Part shown: positions 42,231 through 51,150 of the stretch, in pieces
How positions within the stretch are numbered: the first letter of the stretch is position 1
Layout: every line of letters begins with the position of its first letter
NCBI RefSeq assembly: GCF_010731295.1
Contig: NZ_AP022579.1
Location: 6,138,001 to 6,202,000 of the forward strand
Origin: Mycolicibacterium boenickei
Lineage (GTDB): Bacteria; Actinomycetota; Actinomycetes; Mycobacteriales; Mycobacteriaceae
Direction: 5' to 3'
Length of the DNA: 64,000 bases
The notes under the pieces: model-generated
Database searches by the model: none
Told to the model about the DNA's origin: nothing
Seen by the model: only the letters and a program-made list of their open reading frames with translations
Position numbers and translations under genes: made by a program

Positions 42231-43871
42231 TCAAGGTGCGCACCGGCCCGCAATTCGTCGCGGCAATGCCGGCACGGCGATGATCGGTTCCTCGATCCTG
42301 CGGTGTTGAAGGAACTCCCCTATCCCTTCCGTCACCGCTGGCTCGGATAGCGTCTGGTCTGACTCGAGCACGCGGCACATCTGTGCGAAGCTCTGGGTGT
42401 CGCGAAACCACGGAGCGTAAGCGCGCGGTAGCCCGCTCAGATGCTCGAAGGCGATACATCGCAACGGATCCCGATGTCCGTGCCGATTCTCGATGTTGGC
42501 GAGCAGGTCGGTGTAGTCGAGTCGGCGGCGGCGGTGATAGTCGATCTCGGTGGGTGTAGAGCTGAGCTGATCGGCGAGCGCGATGACCCGGTTGAGGATG
42601 TCCGCCCTGTCTGGTCGTTGGCGAAGGGCCCGCATCGCGGTAAACAGTTCGGTGAAGTCGGCGGTGCTATTGCCCAGCATCGTGACGATCGTCGGTGTAG
42701 GGGTGTCGGTGCCGACGTGCGCCGCCAGGCAGGCCAGTGCTGCACGTTGTGCACTATCGACTTCATGGCCCTCGTCGAGGATGTAGGTCGCCCATGCCGG
42801 CCACAGCAGGGTGGGTAGTGCGCGCGTGAGTGTGGCAAGCGCGGCCGCCGGTCGCCGCGGTGTACGGGGCGCTGCGGTGCAGGTGCGGTAGCGCAGCGCG
42901 TCAACGATCGGTAGGTCGGTGTCGAGCGCACCCAGTTCAATCGCGCCGGCGAGGGCATGGCGGGTGCTGGTGTCTTGCGCCAGCCCTGCACGACGCGATA
43001 CTGCTATCACTGCTGACGAGGCGATATGTTCACGCAGTCTTGCTGCGGCGGTGGAGATATCGGGTGCTTGCAGCACGTGGGCGGCGGTGGCGAAGCTGTC
43101 GGCGACGCTCGCGATTCGGGTGGCGTCGGTGCGGCGGCACCGTGTCTGGGCGATGTCGCCGGCTAGTGCCCGCAGATCAGCCACGGCATGCGCGGACGTC
43201 ACTGTGGCTGGGTCGTACACGGTGAATGGGGCGGTGTCCCCCGCAACCACGTCGTTGATGACCTGTTGGGCGGCGATCACCTCCGGTGAAGCCAGGTCGG
43301 GTGTATGGGCGCTCAGGTCTGCCCCGCAGATGGTGCGCCCATGGCGGTCGGCCGACTGCGTGCAGCGGGCGAGATTGGGAACTTTGTCGGTCAGCGGCGC
43401 GGGACGCATCGGTGGACGCAGGCAGCGCGGACACGTATCGACGAGGAGACGCCGGTGGCGTACACAGGCGAACGTCCACTCCACCGACCACGCGAGTTGC
43501 CATCGGCCCCGGTTCTCCCGCAGGCATTGAGGGCAGAAACGTTTCAGGCATGTGGTCCGGTTGAGTGCGCCGCGGCGAGTGCGGGTGGGGCGGCGGACGA
43601 TGGGTAACCCCAGCGGGGCGTAGTGATCGAGAGTCATCGCCTGCAAGACATCGGATTCGATTCCCGTCGCGTCGGACAAGGCGTCGATCTCGTGGCCGTG
43701 GAGGCGGCAGGCCCAGCCGATGTAGTCCATGTCGCCGGGGCGGCGATGCAGTCCCGTGGCGGTGAGCATCTGGCGCCAGGTGACGTCGTTGCGCTGCGCG
43801 TACGCGCACAACCAGGAGGTTAGGCTTTCCCCTGGTTGTGGCGCGACGCGCAGCGGCAGACTGCGGATCAG
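42231..43871 (-). CDS. tniQ: TniQ/TnsD-family target-selection protein (first copy)
   Basis: The protein-like sequence starts LIRSLPLRVAPQPGESLTSW, parallel to the N-terminus of the second TniQ, and continues for about 546 residues. Zinc fingers of the TniQ type are present: FCPQCLRENRGRWQLAWSVE, ACVRHRRLLVDTCPRC, then CTQSADRHGRTICGAD. No ATG, GTG or TTG precedes the domain nearby; the likeliest start is the CTG of a CTGA overlap with the tnsC stop (43868-43871). The alternative is ATG 44012, which adds 47 residues inside tnsC. TniQ proteins recruit TnsC to the target. The length is close to TnsD of Tn7, which reads a fixed attachment site. Confidence 0.88.
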   Translation of the reverse strand: MIRSLPLRVAPQPGESLTSWLCAYAQRNDVTWRQMLTATGLHRRPGDMDYIGWACRLHGHEIDALSDATGIESDVLQAMTLDHYAPLGLPIVRRPTRTRRGALNRTTCLKRFCPQCLRENRGRWQLAWSVEWTFACVRHRRLLVDTCPRCLRPPMRPAPLTDKVPNLARCTQSADRHGRTICGADLSAHTPDLASPEVIAAQQVINDVVAGDTAPFTVYDPATVTSAHAVADLRALAGDIAQTRCRRTDATRIASVADSFATAAHVLQAPDISTAAARLREHIASSAVIAVSRRAGLAQDTSTRHALAGAIELGALDTDLPIVDALRYRTCTAAPRTPRRPAAALATLTRALPTLLWPAWATYILDEGHEVDSAQRAALACLAAHVGTDTPTPTIVTMLGNSTADFTELFTAMRALRQRPDRADILNRVIALADQLSSTPTEIDYHRRRRLDYTDLLANIENRHGHRDPLRCIAFEHLSGLPRAYAPWFRDTQSFAQMCRVLESDQTLSEPAVTEGIGEFLQHRRIEEPIIAVPALPRRIAGRCAP

Positions 43872-44998
43872 TTCATCCTCGCTTTCAGTTTTCCGGTGCG
43901 GATGGCGGCGAAGTTTTCTTCGCGGGTCTCCTCGGCCGCGGCGTCCAACCGGATCCTGTCGAACAGTTCCTCGGTGAGAACCTCTTCCCCGCTGCGGATT
44001 GCCAGGGAGCATCCCCGGTTGATCAGCGTCATCAGCGAGCCGATATACCCGTTCGTTCGGGCCCAGAGGTAGTCGGGCAGTACGTCAGCGAGCATGCCTC
44101 GCCCTGCCCCGGCCAGCACCACGCGAGCCTCGATGGTGGTGAGCAGATTGCGCCAGGTTCCGCGTTCGTGGTCCTCCTTGATCGGGAAGGAGTCCATGCC
44201 GATCACGGTGGTGCGGCGTGCGGTCTGGGCGACGACATTGCTGTGGTTGCGGTCGGCGAGCAGGCCGGATTTCTTCAGTTCGACACCGATGAACAGCAGG
44301 GTCACTGGGAAGGTGTTGGCGATGAACTTGAAGTGATTGCTCACCTGGATGCTTTGCGCCGTCGGCCACTTCAGAAAATGCAGGTCATCGATGACGAGAA
44401 GCCTTGTCTCACAGTTCAACACGCAATCCAAGGCACGCTGGAGGTACTGGGTGGCGGTGCCCCGGTCCGTGCCAGGGTGGGCATAGAACGACAGCATGGC
44501 TCGATTGAGATCACGCAGGGTGGTGTTGCCGGTCAGCGACACCCAGCACACCGGCCAGCGTTCGTGGCCGTCGTCGGTGCGTGGTCCCTCCTGTTTGAGC
44601 TGGTCCAGGTGGAAGTGCTTGCCGAAATGCTGAGCGACGGTCGTTTTGCCCACACCGGGCTCGGAGTCGAGAGCGATCGCGCCCTTGACCCGGTCGCCGT
44701 CGTGCAGGTTGCTGTCGGTGATGTTCCACAGTTGCTCGGTCACCGTCTTGAATTGCGGTGTGATGAACGGTCCGAGGTTGGCGTGCCAGTCTCGGCGTAC
44801 CCGGTTGTACTGCGTGCGGGCGGCGTCGCTGAGGCCTGTCAGCTGGCTGCGGGTGACTGGATCTGGTCGGGTGCGGCTGGGGGCCAGCACATAGTGGTTC
44901 CAGTCTTCTTTGCGGGTCAGGCTGATGTTGGCCAGCGACCGTGTGCGGTTATTGGCGCGAGGTTTAGGCGTCTTCGAACGCGCCGTCGTAGAAGCCAT
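43868..44998 (-). CDS. tnsC: TnsC/TniB-type AAA+ ATPase of a Tn7-like transposon
   Basis: ATG at 44998 follows GGAGGTGAGG; the frame upstream lies inside tnsB. The 376-residue protein has Walker A SEPGVGKTT (residues 112-120) and Walker B LLVIDDLH (200-207), with arginine-rich AAA+ elements after them (GYIGSLMTLINRG). It would form ATP-dependent filaments that link the TniQ-marked target to the TnsA-TnsB transposase and give target immunity. It overlaps tnsB by 35 bases and is coupled to tniQ. Confidence 0.92.
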   Translation of the reverse strand: MASTTARSKTPKPRANNRTRSLANISLTRKEDWNHYVLAPSRTRPDPVTRSQLTGLSDAARTQYNRVRRDWHANLGPFITPQFKTVTEQLWNITDSNLHDGDRVKGAIALDSEPGVGKTTVAQHFGKHFHLDQLKQEGPRTDDGHERWPVCWVSLTGNTTLRDLNRAMLSFYAHPGTDRGTATQYLQRALDCVLNCETRLLVIDDLHFLKWPTAQSIQVSNHFKFIANTFPVTLLFIGVELKKSGLLADRNHSNVVAQTARRTTVIGMDSFPIKEDHERGTWRNLLTTIEARVVLAGAGRGMLADVLPDYLWARTNGYIGSLMTLINRGCSLAIRSGEEVLTEELFDRIRLDAAAEETREENFAAIRTGKLKARMN

Positions 44999-47114
44999 CG
45001 TCCTCACCTCCGGTGTAGTCGTTGTTGAGTTCTTCGGGCAGGTCGTCGTCGCCGGTTTCAGGCTCAGGTGACGGCTGCTGTTGTTGGCGCACGGCGTGCG
45101 CGGTGGATGCCAGCGCCGCAGCGGTTTCCGCATCCGTTTTGGGCACGTCAGCGCTCAGTAGCCGTCGATCCTGGCGAGCCATGTTGATTGCGAGACGGCG
45201 CTCGGCGACGGTGCTCTTACTGCCGACTTCCCAGCGCGTCAGCAGCTCCTCGAGAGCGAGCTTGTCGTCGACGAACCGGTGCCGTTTGGCGGCGAGTTTG
45301 CGGGCGAACTCCAATGCTTCCTCCGCCAGCGGCTGATCCAACATCTCGGCGTACTGCCATGTCAGCGTCTGCCAGCTGTGGTCCTCGGGATCACGCATGT
45401 AGGCACGGCGGATGTCGTAGGGGTCGAGGTAGACCGGCCACTTGTCCTTGAACTTCCCCGTATACGGGCTGGGTTTTCCGTACAGCTTGGTGGCGATCTC
45501 TCCCCGATAGACCCGTTTGTTCACGTCGACGCCGTATTGCTGGATGGTGCGTGGCACGACTTTGAGGAACTCCAGGGCCAGGTACGGGTCGCGAGGCGCC
45601 TCGATGTAGCCGCCGCGGGCCAAACCGTGGTGATACATCTGGGTTGGGGTGAACGCAGCGTTGGGCACCCCGGGTTCGATCAGTCCTTCGTGCGGGCGGT
45701 GGTGGTACACCGTGGCCACCCATTCGCGGATGACCTGCTCAAGCTCGTCGACGTAATAAAACGCCCGGTTCTCCACGTCAAGGCCGCGGGAGTACACGTC
45801 GGGACCCTTATAGCCGTCGAGATGCTGGACCAGATCCTCACGGATAGTTCGGAAAAACCGCTCGACAGGCGCTTTGTCGCGAGGCTCACGAATGCGGGCC
45901 GGCTGAATCGAGATCCACAACCGAGCGCATGCACTGGACACATGCTCGGCCATATAGATCTTCCCGTGATCGACGATGATCGTCTCCGGCACTACGGCCG
46001 GTCCGCTGGCACGACGTTCGGTCTTCTTACGCCGCGCCGAGCGGGGTTCTTCGATCGCGGCCGGGTCGATCAGGATGCATCGTGGCACCCCGTGCTCGGG
46101 CCAACTCGCATACGCCGGCCAATGCTCCGGCGCCGGGCGCGGGCGCATGCATTCATAGAGCACCGAGGCGATGTCGACGGCTTTGGCGTCACCGGCGGTC
46201 AGGACGAGGGCGATGATGCACCGGGTGTAGCGGTCCATAGCCACAGTCAGGTGCACCGGTAGCCACCGCAGGGTGACCGGGTCCATTGCGAACACATCGA
46301 GCGGGGTGGTGTCGAGGTAGACGTACTCGCCGGGTCGGGTGCAGGGCAGGTTTCTGTAGGGGCGTGCCGGGCGTTGGTCGATGTCGCGGATGCGTTGCGT
46401 GCTCAACCGGAACAACGACTGCTGACGATCCAGCAGGGACAGGGTGCGGTAGGCGGTCGCTCGTGATGGTGTGGGCACTTCCCCGTCACCGAATCGCTCT
46501 GTGCAGTTCCGGTTGGTTTTGCGAATGACCGCCGACCGTGAGGGGCGCGAGGCAGTGACGTAGCTGGCCATGACTGCCAGTGCCTCGGTGGCCCAGCGCG
46601 GATCAACCTGTGGTTCCTTGTATTCTCGGGAAACCTTCAGGCCAGCTTCGCCGTACTTGCGGAACTCGGCGACCCACCGTTTCACCGAACGGACGTTGAC
46701 CCTGAGTTCGACGGCTTTGGCTGCGTAGCGAGCCTCCAGCGGCAGGGTCGGCTCGTATTGCGGTTCTGGTTCGTTGGAACGTGCCAGTTCTGCAGAACCG
46801 GACTTATAGCCGGTCAGGACTTCGCGGACGTGGCCGGCCCGGACCTGAACCTCTTCCAGCTCCTTGGCCGACAGTTGAGCGAGGATCAACGCGCACGTTT
46901 CATCCAGGCGATCGGGGGCGCGCTGCGGATCGAGGGGGATGAACCGGTGCCGTATGTCGTGCAGCAGTTCGCTCATCGTCATAGTGCGGACGTATGCACC
47001 ATTGGCGGCGGTGACGTGTCCCCCGTACTTTGAGTCGATCTCGATGACTTCCCACAGGGAACCGTCACAGCTAAAGCGGGTACCCACTCGAATGGGGATA
47101 TAGGGATCGTTCAT
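44964..47114 (-). CDS. tnsB: TnsB-type DDE transposase of a Tn7-like transposon
   Basis: ATG at 47114 overlaps the tnsA stop (ATGA). The 716-residue protein has N-terminal DNA-binding helices (ARYAAKAVELRVNVRSVKRW), a RNase-H-fold catalytic core and a Mu-type C-terminal beta-barrel region. The DDE triad is visible as D268 in YVYLDTTPLD, D382 in TIIVDHGKIY and E418 in DKAPVERFFR. It would bind the ends and join their 3' ends to the target. The C-terminal acidic tail (DDDLPEELNNDYTGGEDDGF) is probably the TnsC contact. Confidence 0.93.
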   Translation of the reverse strand: MNDPYIPIRVGTRFSCDGSLWEVIEIDSKYGGHVTAANGAYVRTMTMSELLHDIRHRFIPLDPQRAPDRLDETCALILAQLSAKELEEVQVRAGHVREVLTGYKSGSAELARSNEPEPQYEPTLPLEARYAAKAVELRVNVRSVKRWVAEFRKYGEAGLKVSREYKEPQVDPRWATEALAVMASYVTASRPSRSAVIRKTNRNCTERFGDGEVPTPSRATAYRTLSLLDRQQSLFRLSTQRIRDIDQRPARPYRNLPCTRPGEYVYLDTTPLDVFAMDPVTLRWLPVHLTVAMDRYTRCIIALVLTAGDAKAVDIASVLYECMRPRPAPEHWPAYASWPEHGVPRCILIDPAAIEEPRSARRKKTERRASGPAVVPETIIVDHGKIYMAEHVSSACARLWISIQPARIREPRDKAPVERFFRTIREDLVQHLDGYKGPDVYSRGLDVENRAFYYVDELEQVIREWVATVYHHRPHEGLIEPGVPNAAFTPTQMYHHGLARGGYIEAPRDPYLALEFLKVVPRTIQQYGVDVNKRVYRGEIATKLYGKPSPYTGKFKDKWPVYLDPYDIRRAYMRDPEDHSWQTLTWQYAEMLDQPLAEEALEFARKLAAKRHRFVDDKLALEELLTRWEVGSKSTVAERRLAINMARQDRRLLSADVPKTDAETAAALASTAHAVRQQQQPSPEPETGDDDLPEELNNDYTGGEDDGFYDGAFEDA

Positions 47115-47863
47115 TTCATAACCTCCAGAACAGTGTCTGACGACAACATGCGTGTCAGATCGACTGACAGCTCGTGGTGCCAGAGCATGTGAAACAGGGC
47201 GGCCCGCACGCAAGGCGCTGGGGCGTCGATGAGAGCTACCGACTCGGCGAGGGTGCGCCCGATGAGCGCCCTGGTGCGAAGGTCGTGCAGGATCTCGGTA
47301 GAGATGCCCGTTGGTTTACAAAAGCCACGTAGGAAGCGCACGTTGGCCAGGCGGATGCGGTCCGGTTCGGACGCGATCTCGAAGGACCAGCCGCGATCCT
47401 CCACCACCCGCCGCACCCACGCGAACGTGTCCACGACCTTCGGATTGTCCAGTTGCGTCGACGGTTTGACGTTCACCACGGAAACACTGTCTCGCCGGAA
47501 AAACAGAAAGTCCGGAACGTGCCGGCGTACCTTGCCGTTGACCTCCGCTCGCATTAGGAACGGTTGCGACACAATGTGGGTGATGTCGCGATCGAAGTCG
47601 GCCAGGAGCAAGTTCGCCTTCTCTAGAAGCGACTCGTAGATCAGTGGTTGCTGGGCAGTTGCCGTCCAGTAGTTCCCCGAATAGTGGCGCTGACCGAAGT
47701 ACCAACGGAACGTCCGCCATGGTTGCGCGCCACGCAAGAGTTGATCCGATGCGTTGCGCACACTGCATTCGTGTGCTTGACCGTCGTCTGTGCGTACCGC
47801 GACCGTCGGATTCGTGACTGACGGTTCGTCGGCGGCGACCGCGGTGCGCATCATCGAGACCAC
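47111..47863 (-). CDS. tnsA: TnsA-type endonuclease of a Tn7-like transposon
   Basis: A 250-residue PD-(D/E)xK nuclease of the TnsA type. The catalytic pattern is E77 in LIYESLLEKANLL, D118 in RRHVPDFLFF, and K133 in VVNVKPS; position 131, Gln in Tn7 TnsA, is Asn here. TnsA cuts the 5' ends so that transposition is cut-and-paste; without it, TnsB alone gives cointegrates. It heads the operon tnsA-tnsB-tnsC-tniQ. Upstream is a 1.48 kb non-coding region. Confidence 0.88.
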   Translation of the reverse strand: MVSMMRTAVAADEPSVTNPTVAVRTDDGQAHECSVRNASDQLLRGAQPWRTFRWYFGQRHYSGNYWTATAQQPLIYESLLEKANLLLADFDRDITHIVSQPFLMRAEVNGKVRRHVPDFLFFRRDSVSVVNVKPSTQLDNPKVVDTFAWVRRVVEDRGWSFEIASEPDRIRLANVRFLRGFCKPTGISTEILHDLRTRALIGRTLAESVALIDAPAPCVRAALFHMLWHHELSVDLTRMLSSDTVLEVMK

Positions 47864-48425
47864 CCCCGCACGGCGGACAGTGCAGTTGATCGTAAGGTGA
47901 ACGCTGGCGGGCGGTTGGCCGGGTGTGCACGATCGTCAATACCTTGTTGTTGCTTGACAGTTGGATGCGCGCAAGGTGAAATAGACATTGGCCCTCCTAG
48001 GACCGAAGAGTTGTCGAGGCTCGTTGGTGAGGTGTCGCGCTTCGGGGTAGCCGCCCCTAGCGCCATACCTCGCCTGGAAAGAGCGCAACGCCTTAGATGC
48101 GGATAGCGTTGCGTGAGGTGTTGGTGGGATCTCCATCTGAATCCCGAGATTCATTACGCCATTTTCCAAGCCCCCCTTCTATGAGCGGCTGATCTGTCGC
48201 GGCGCACATCGCGGCAGCTAGTGGTGATCCCGCTGCCGTCGGTGCTACCTTGCCGATCATGCGCCCACCGAATTGCCGTCGTCAAGAACTGATTTGGGCA
48301 TTTGCGCGCGCCACCCGAATCGACATTGAAATCGAAAACATGCGTGGATACCGCGAAATCGCTGCCTTCACAGGAAAATTCACCACATATGGCGAATTCT
48401 GTGATGCCTCATCCAGAATCACAGT

Positions 48426-48457
48426 ACTGCGTAACCTTGCAACTGCGTAACCCTGCA
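48426..48457 (+). repeat. Tandem duplication of a 16-base unit
   Basis: ACTGCGTAACCTTGCA (48426-48441) is followed directly by ACTGCGTAACCCTGCA (48442-48457), one mismatch. Only two units are present, so this is not a CRISPR array. It could be a pair of protein-binding sites. Confidence 0.6.
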
Positions 48458-48663
48458 AATTCTGCTATTTCCTGGCAGTACAACCGATTTCAACTCACTA
48501 AGGCTCGGTCGCGTACGCACACGAAGTGGTGACGAATTTGTCGACAGTTGCGAATCGGAACATGTGCGCACATTCCCCGATCCCCAGGATGCACGTGCGT
48601 GAGCGCAGCTGAGGTCTCTGGTATCGGGGAGCTATCAAGCTCACCCTCTTAGAATGAGTAGCA

Positions 48664-48673
48664 CTACTAGTAG
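48664..48673. promoter_or_regulatory. CTACTAGTAG palindrome, copy 2
   Basis: The palindrome is part of a 12-base tandem repeat (AGTAGCACTACT then AGTAGCACTACC). It is followed by CACTACCTACCCTCAAG, nearly the same as CACTACCTACCCCAAG after copy 4 at 50521. It lies about 800 bases upstream of tnsA. The shared flank suggests the two promoter regions have a common origin. Confidence 0.55.
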
Positions 48674-49346
48674 CACTACCTACCCTCAAGGGGCTGAGCG
48701 CCCCTCCAGATGAGTCACCACCGGTGAAAACTGACGCAATTCAGAACACCGGCACCCGCGAATAATCGCAGGCTCACACAACGAGGCCGAGCGGCCACAA
48801 CTAGCACCCAACCGAATCGCGAAAGCGGTCACGCTACACCAAACCCGTTGGCATCTGGCACTACCAACGGGTACGTCCCCCAGCGGACCTGTCTCGGCGA
48901 CGCACCGATCATTGCTCAGAGCGACTCGTTCACACGCCATTCTGGTCCCTGTTGGCAGCGCAGACCTACGGATCGATCAAACCGTCGCGCAGAGTCCCAG
49001 AACCGATTGAATTCTCGCCTATTGCACTCGGGGAGGTTTACCAGACTGTGGTGACACTGAGGTGCAGACCCTAGTCGCAGATCTGCGTCCGTTGCACTAC
49101 TAGTCGCATGCCCTACTGGTTACACCTGCTTCGCGGACCGGGCGTGGCTCGTCCTGAAGCGTCAACATCGGGTGCGATTCGACCACTCAAGGCACAGTCA
49201 TGCTGTGACTAGTCGTCCCCTTTTTGCCCTCCCCGGTCCGCGCCCACGCTCTCGTTGCCGGCACCCGGGTGGGTGCCTCGATTGATCGACCGCAGCCCGC
49301 TCGGAACGTGGACTTCGCTCAATCTCAGAATGCGCAGGGCAATGAC

Positions 49347-50438
49347 TCAGCTGTGGCAGACCGAGGCGGGCCGGCCTCTGAAGACGCTGTTAAAGGCTGA
49401 CATGAGCACAACAGACACATCCTCGCTTACGTCCTTTCGTCCGCGGCCCCTCACCAGACGCAGAGCCCATTCAGGTCGCACCTCAGCCATGACCAGGGCC
49501 AATAGTTCGTGCGCCGCACGTGGAGTGGGGCTGTCAAGCACCTCCAGCGCGAGGGTGTAGCCGATCGCCATGTCAATCGCTACCGGGTGGATACCGGAAC
49601 GCTGAGCGAATCGATCAGGATCGGTCACTGATGGTGCAGCATTCGCGCCCAGCACTACAGCGTCGACGGTGGACAAAACCCGGTCGAGGGCCGTGAGTTC
49701 GGCAGCACGAAGCATCCATCGAGCCAGCACCCTCATATCCTCGAGTACCTTGCCTGAGCGAACAGGCGCGCTATACAGGCCCAGTGGAACGTGCTCATCC
49801 GCAGTAAGGTCAGCAATGAGCCGCTGGGCGCGAGTTGCCGAATGACCATCGGGAAGGACTATCGGCTCTAACGCAGGCAGATACGCGCCGCACATGGCGC
49901 CCGTCCCCGGCCCTGCACCATTCGGCGGATTCGCGCAACAACTCTCCCGCGGTATCAGGCCGACGTGGTGTTGCCGTGTCCGCCACGGACGACCGCACGA
50001 CGCACACATGTCGATCAGCACGCAGTTGTGCTTGGCGCAAATGAAACACAGATTGTGTCGCCAGTTCAGATACCACCGGCCACCTGTCTCAGCCAAGCAG
50101 CGCGGACATGCCCGGCTGCTGCACCGCCAACCCCATCGATAGCGGTTCAGCACCGAGTCCCCACCAACCGAGGATGACGTTGTCGCACGCACAACGTCGG
50201 CAGACATGCCGGCTGTGTAAGCAATGTCGCTGATCATGGTCGGTGACGGAGTTGAGAAAATCTGTTGCCATGGCTTGCGATTCAAACTGCGCGTATCGAT
50301 TCCACACTGATCAAGCACGCTCCCGAAGGTCGCGCCGTGGGCGCGAGCGACTGCTTCTAGCCATGAGTCGATCGCTTCACCGGGCAAAGGCTGGACTCGT
50401 AGGGGAAATGTACGAAGCCGTCCCGCACGCACCGCCAT
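49347..50438 (-). CDS. tniQ: TniQ-family protein (second copy)
   Basis: ATG at 50438 (MAVRAGRLRTFPLRVQPLPG) is chosen because it matches the family N-terminus; the longer frame reaches into the promoter. The 363-residue protein has the zinc-binding segments ACPRCLAETGGRWYLNWRHN, CFICAKHNCVLIDMCASCG and CCANPPNGAGPGTGAMCGAY. It is shorter than the first TniQ and only loosely similar to it. Two different TniQ proteins in one element allow two targeting modes in some Tn7-like and CRISPR-associated transposons. It is transcribed separately from tnsABC under its own promoter. Confidence 0.87.
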   Translation of the reverse strand: MAVRAGRLRTFPLRVQPLPGEAIDSWLEAVARAHGATFGSVLDQCGIDTRSLNRKPWQQIFSTPSPTMISDIAYTAGMSADVVRATTSSSVGGDSVLNRYRWGWRCSSRACPRCLAETGGRWYLNWRHNLCFICAKHNCVLIDMCASCGRPWRTRQHHVGLIPRESCCANPPNGAGPGTGAMCGAYLPALEPIVLPDGHSATRAQRLIADLTADEHVPLGLYSAPVRSGKVLEDMRVLARWMLRAAELTALDRVLSTVDAVVLGANAAPSVTDPDRFAQRSGIHPVAIDMAIGYTLALEVLDSPTPRAAHELLALVMAEVRPEWALRLVRGRGRKDVSEDVSVVLMSAFNSVFRGRPASVCHS

Positions 50439-50504
50439 CACCAATCTCCGCGAGACAACAAGGCACACCGACACTCTCTCGCACCAGACACTGCAGCCAG
50501 TGAT

Positions 50505-50533
50505 ATTGTATCCTAATGCCTTACTAGTAGGGC
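50505..50533 (-). promoter_or_regulatory. Promoter of the second tniQ with the CTACTAGTAG-type operator, copy 4
   Basis: GCCTTACTAGTAGGGC (50518-50533) differs at one base from the perfect 16-base palindrome at 55825-55840. Downstream on the minus strand is a -10 candidate TACAAT (50510-50505), with TAGGAT overlapping it. The operator would cover the -35 region, which points to repression. Confidence 0.6.
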
Positions 50534-50851
50534 ACACTACCTACCCCAAGACGGAGTACCGATGACCGCGATCGGCCGGCCACCGAGAGCCTGTCTTCCA
50601 CTCACCCGGACCGAAGCGCTCAATCGATGGTTCCCTATTGAATTAGCGTGTTGACACTGGTGGGAGGGAAACAAATTGTCTCGATGGCGGTTGTGGATTC
50701 CGCGAGGTTGTTTCGCGCCGCAAACCAACGCTGCCCACCGCGTTAACGCCTCATGGACGGGCTGGACAAGACCCATACCAATAGTTTGGGTCAGACCAGT
50801 TGATTAGGGAGGTCGCGGTGAACTTGTCCTGCAAGGTGTTGGCCGCGGCCA

Positions 50852-51000
50852 GGTCCGCCGTACCGGGCCAGCCAGCAATGCCACGTCAACTCCGCGATCT
50901 CCAGATGCCGCCACATCTCGGCCCACTCTTGTCCGGGTCCCAACGAGTTTGTTGACCTCGGCGAGCTTACAAATGATCTGATCCGGAGGATGCCGCTGGC
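50852..51000 (-). pseudogene. IS3-family transposase OrfA remnant
   Basis: On the minus strand one frame gives PDQIICKLAEVNKLVG, and after a frameshift near 50935 another gives GQEWAEMWRHLEIAELTWHC and WLARYGG. Together they match the N-terminal helix-turn-helix of IS3-family OrfA proteins (typically QIIRKLAEVNKLL, then AEVCRHLEIAESTWHRW). Only about 50 codons remain. The region on to 50540 has no other recognisable gene. Confidence 0.7.
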
Positions 51001-51150
51001 GCTAATTTCGGCGGCATTTCGTTGCCACTTCTTCCTTGCCCGCAGACCGGGGAGCAGAGTCGCATAGCGACTGGACCATCATCGATCACCTGCAGTCTCG
51101 GCTGCCATTACTACTGGTCACTGCAACGTGTTTCGCTACGGCGACGGCTG

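Larger units (their letters stand above)
47864..49346. other. Long non-coding region upstream of tnsA
   Basis: About 1480 bases with no credible gene, lower in GC than the chromosome. A 66-codon plus frame at 48250-48450 is not recognised. It holds a 16-base tandem repeat at 48426-48457, the CTACTAGTAG palindrome at 48664 and a variant at 49097. A hairpin GGGGC/GCCCC lies at 48690-48704 and a 9-base stem-loop at 48843-48872 (ACCCGTTGG/CCAACGGGT). CGYAAGGTGAA occurs at 47891 and 47970. It must contain the tnsA promoter and may contain a transposon end or a regulatory RNA. Confidence 0.6.

Noticed and set aside
46600..47114. tnsB as an ordinary retroviral-type IS integrase
   Set aside because: It is coupled to tnsA, tnsC and tniQ and has the size and domain order of TnsB, so a Tn7-like assignment fits better.
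48250..48450. 66-codon frame in the region upstream of tnsA
   Set aside because: No homology that I recognise and no ribosome-binding site; reported only as part of the non-coding region.
48426..48457. Tandem 16-base repeat as a mini CRISPR array
   Set aside because: Only two directly adjacent units without spacers, and no cas genes in the window.
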